The notes beneath the pieces were generated by a model. It saw only the letters and a list, made by a program, of their open reading frames with translations. It was not told the origin of the DNA and ran no database searches. Below, in pieces: positions 62,095 to 64,000 of a DNA stretch of 64,000 nt (positions within the stretch are counted from its first letter, which is position 1; every line of letters begins with the position of its first letter). The translations under genes and the position numbers were made by a program. The stretch lies in NCBI RefSeq assembly GCF_042242105.1, contig NC_092016.1, forward strand, positions 10,802,501 through 10,866,500, given 5' to 3'. The stretch comes from Pempheris klunzingeri (Eukaryota; Chordata; Actinopteri; Acropomatiformes; Pempheridae).

Positions 62095-62132
62095 GTAGCA
62101 AATCTGTACAATCAAAAGTGGACAGCATATTG
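59881..62132 (+). CDS. rfx7: RFX7 transcription factor, first two coding exons (3' part outside window)
   Basis: RFX7 is a winged-helix RFX-family transcription factor. Exon 1 (59881-60008) encodes 42 residues starting [10 protein letters not shown], with [18 protein letters not shown] and KIKNSI, then TG of a split Cys codon. Exon 2 (62099-62132, only 34 nt) completes Cys and encodes [11 protein letters not shown]. The joined frame matches the start of RFX7, where KIKNSIC is followed by K-VQSKVD-IL. The acceptor of exon 2 is preceded by a pure CT run. The next exon is not seen before 64000, so the DNA-binding domain lies outside. Orientation is divergent from tcf12. It may be the rfx7a or rfx7b copy. 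Confidence 0.88.
61228..61890 (+). pseudogene. Decayed Tc1-like transposon with internal deletion (rfx7 intron 1)
   Basis: Tc1-family landmarks occur in order: CACCTGTATATATAAGGTCC, GTGTGAGAAACTC, CAAGGTACAGATCTGGACGA, TCCATAATTGTGAAATGGAA (helix-turn-helix N-terminus, reading about [14 protein letters not shown]), then AAGACAACACTGGAGTG, GACTTGAACCCC and CATCTGTGGAAAGAGCTTAA (reading about the LNPxxHLWKELK end of the DDE domain). The middle of the transposase is missing and the frame is broken, so it is non-functional. The terminal repeats are not clear. Confidence 0.8.
62059..62091. repeat. (CT)n microsatellite acting as polypyrimidine tract of rfx7 exon 2
   Basis: A pure CT run ends only a few bases before the acceptor ATTGTAG of the 34-nt exon 62099-62132. 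Confidence 0.95.
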
Positions 62133-64000
62133 GTGAGTATCCATAACAGACTGTTCTACATGTAAAAGCCAATACTTGGTTATTTGTTACCTAAAACTCT
62201 ATCACCCCCCCCTTTATCAGAAAGTCACATTTTTCACGTTTTATTGGTATATATCGTTTTATTTTATTGGTATATAATGTTTTATTGGCGGATCTTAAGA
62301 ACAGGTGTGTAGCTTAGCTTTTGTAAAGAACACATGAATGTGTGTTTCATGTTCATAGCCTGGTGAGGCTTAGTTGTCTACATATGTTGACTATGTATAA
62401 ATTACTCAACTGAAACCATGAAGGTTAACTTTGCATAATATTCATCACAGCAATAAATACAAAAAGACTTGATAATGACATTCAAATTTGTGCTGTAGTG
62501 AAGTAGTTTTTATTATAGTAACAGTTGTGTAAATTGCATTGGCCTGTAAATAGATCCAGTTGATTTTTCAGTGTACAAAGGTACAATCTTTTAGTCAAGT
62601 ACAAAAGATGAGATGTATTTATCTTTGCCACGTGTCCATGTAAAAGCCTTCTATTTATGCACATTTTGTCACGGATTTATCTCAGCTGAAGTGTCCCACG
62701 CCTCGTATTCAAGAACAAAGCCATGTCAGTGACATCAAAGCTACACGATAAAGCTTTTTTTCCTGTTTTTGGCACTAATAAAAAATACAGACAGTTGAGA
62801 GTCTGTATATTAATTTCAACAAGTCTGGTTGGTGTTTGACAGATTTGAGCAGGAAGGTTTAGTCCCTTTCATTTCAAGTCCTGATACAATATCCACCGTT
62901 TAGCCCTTTAGTGTAGCTCAAACATAGACACTGCTGCACACAGCAGATCAGACCAGGACAGACCTCCTTTACACTTGGTGATAATATGTGTACCAAGTCT
63001 GGATTGTGACTAAATACGTGTTGTGGGGTAAATTTATATTAATATTGTACAAAATGCACATAGAATGTAAAGGTGAGGAAACAAAATATTGGAACATTTA
63101 CAGTAATAACATTTCAGGGTGGGTGAAAGGAATACTTCTATTAGCATGTAATTTTAGTACATAATAATACAATACATTCTGGGAACATTTTATTGAATAA
63201 GCTTCTCTGTTTTTGGCCCATCCAGTAAATTAAATAGTTGACAAATTGAAATAATCACTCACAATTATGCAAAACTCTCTTGTAAATCCAGTATTACCAT
63301 ATGCTGTGGTGGACTGGTGCAACCAGAGATAAGGGATGGTTAACATGGTGTAACTGCAATCTCTAAAGTTTACGAATCTGAATAGTCTCAATACATATGG
63401 TCAGGGAAACTATAATAAATGAATTTGAAGGCATTCTTCTCAAAAACAATAAATGTCATTGTCCTGCATTTACTACACTGATGAAAAAAAATGTAGAAAA
63501 GAAGAAAAAGAACAAATGTGCGGCTCAAGCTAGCATAGGAACAATTGAAACCACATTAGTATGGTCTGTTTGTATAGCATCATGTAGTCATTGGATGGCT
63601 TGACAAGATGTTTCCTGTATCTGAGACATTTAATTTTGTAAACTAAAATCCAATTATTTTAATAAAATCAAAAGTCTGAGGTTACCAAGGTTACCAGTCT
63701 ACCTGTTAATGTCGGGGTTTAAAAACCATCTTAGAAAATCCAAGATAAGATTTAGGGGGACAAAAAAAAAGAAATTAAAGATCCAACCATGGTATAAGCA
63801 GAGATGTACTCAGACAGGTAATTCACTCTATGCTTGTAACAATGGAGTGTAGTAAATAGCGTTTTCATTCACTGCTCATTGGCTGACAGCACTCACCTCA
63901 TTCATTCAAGTATTGGTTCCCCTGGCAACAAAGAGGCAAAAAGAAAAGGAAGAGGTAAGATGAATCCTTTCTTAGAAACCAATTGAAAAGCAGTCAGGGT
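62133..64000 (+). other. rfx7: rfx7 intron 2 (start); no exon recognised
   Basis: The donor GTGAGTAT follows exon 2. I see no exon matching the next RFX7 segment up to the window end. The stretch is AT-rich with no recognisable gene. Confidence 0.6.
62236..62290. repeat. Short tandem repeat of a TTTTATTGGTATATA unit
   Basis: About three imperfect copies of GTTTTATTGGTATATA occur in series in rfx7 intron 2. They are non-coding. Confidence 0.7.

Overview
The window is nuclear DNA of a ray-finned fish, most likely a spiny-rayed (percomorph) teleost. It holds intron-split vertebrate genes with GT-AG junctions, short introns, many dinucleotide and tetranucleotide microsatellites, and interspersed repeats of types common in teleosts: small inverted-repeat DNA elements, a decayed Tc1-like element, LINE 3' tails and a tRNA-like SINE. 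I identified genes by translating exons, checking that splice phases join in frame, and comparing with remembered vertebrate families. No database was searched.

Layout from left to right. (1) The 3' half of fan1 on the + strand (about 394-3589), a DNA-repair nuclease, ending with a complete VRR-NUC domain. (2) A complete 16-exon adam10 on the + strand (CDS 4837-17167, 791 aa), with an apparent 3' UTR of about 2.9 kb to about 20.05 kb. (3) An apparently gene-free gap of about 3.6 kb. (4) aqp9 on the - strand (27530-24006, 6 exons, 302 aa). (5) cgnl1 (paracingulin) on the - strand (37668-28241, 18 coding exons, 1059 aa), with a 5' non-coding exon near 39.0 kb. (6) tcf12 (HEB, class I bHLH factor) on the - strand. 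Its 12 exons form one open frame (49577-41358, 481 aa) that starts at the alternative HEBAlt-type first exon. (7) A gap of about 10 kb with repeats. (8) The first two coding exons of rfx7 on the + strand (59881-62132), which continues beyond the window.

Gene order and orientation match human 15q21 (RFX7 / TCF12 / CGNL1 / AQP9 / ADAM10). However, MYZAP-POLR2M, ALDH1A2 and LIPC, which lie among these genes in mammals, are missing here, and fan1 (15q13 in human) sits directly upstream of adam10. This compaction fits one of two copies left by the teleost genome duplication, but that is inference. The most striking point is tcf12. The window contains the whole short-isoform frame, yet I find no exons for the N-terminal AD1 half between its first exon and the divergent rfx7 gene 10 kb away.

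The genes are independent housekeeping or developmental loci, not an operon or a single pathway. ADAM10 is a cell-surface sheddase, AQP9 an aquaglyceroporin, CGNL1 a junctional coiled-coil protein, TCF12 and RFX7 transcription factors, and FAN1 an interstrand-crosslink repair nuclease. I saw no CRISPR array, no bacterial or viral gene cluster, and no rRNA or tRNA gene.
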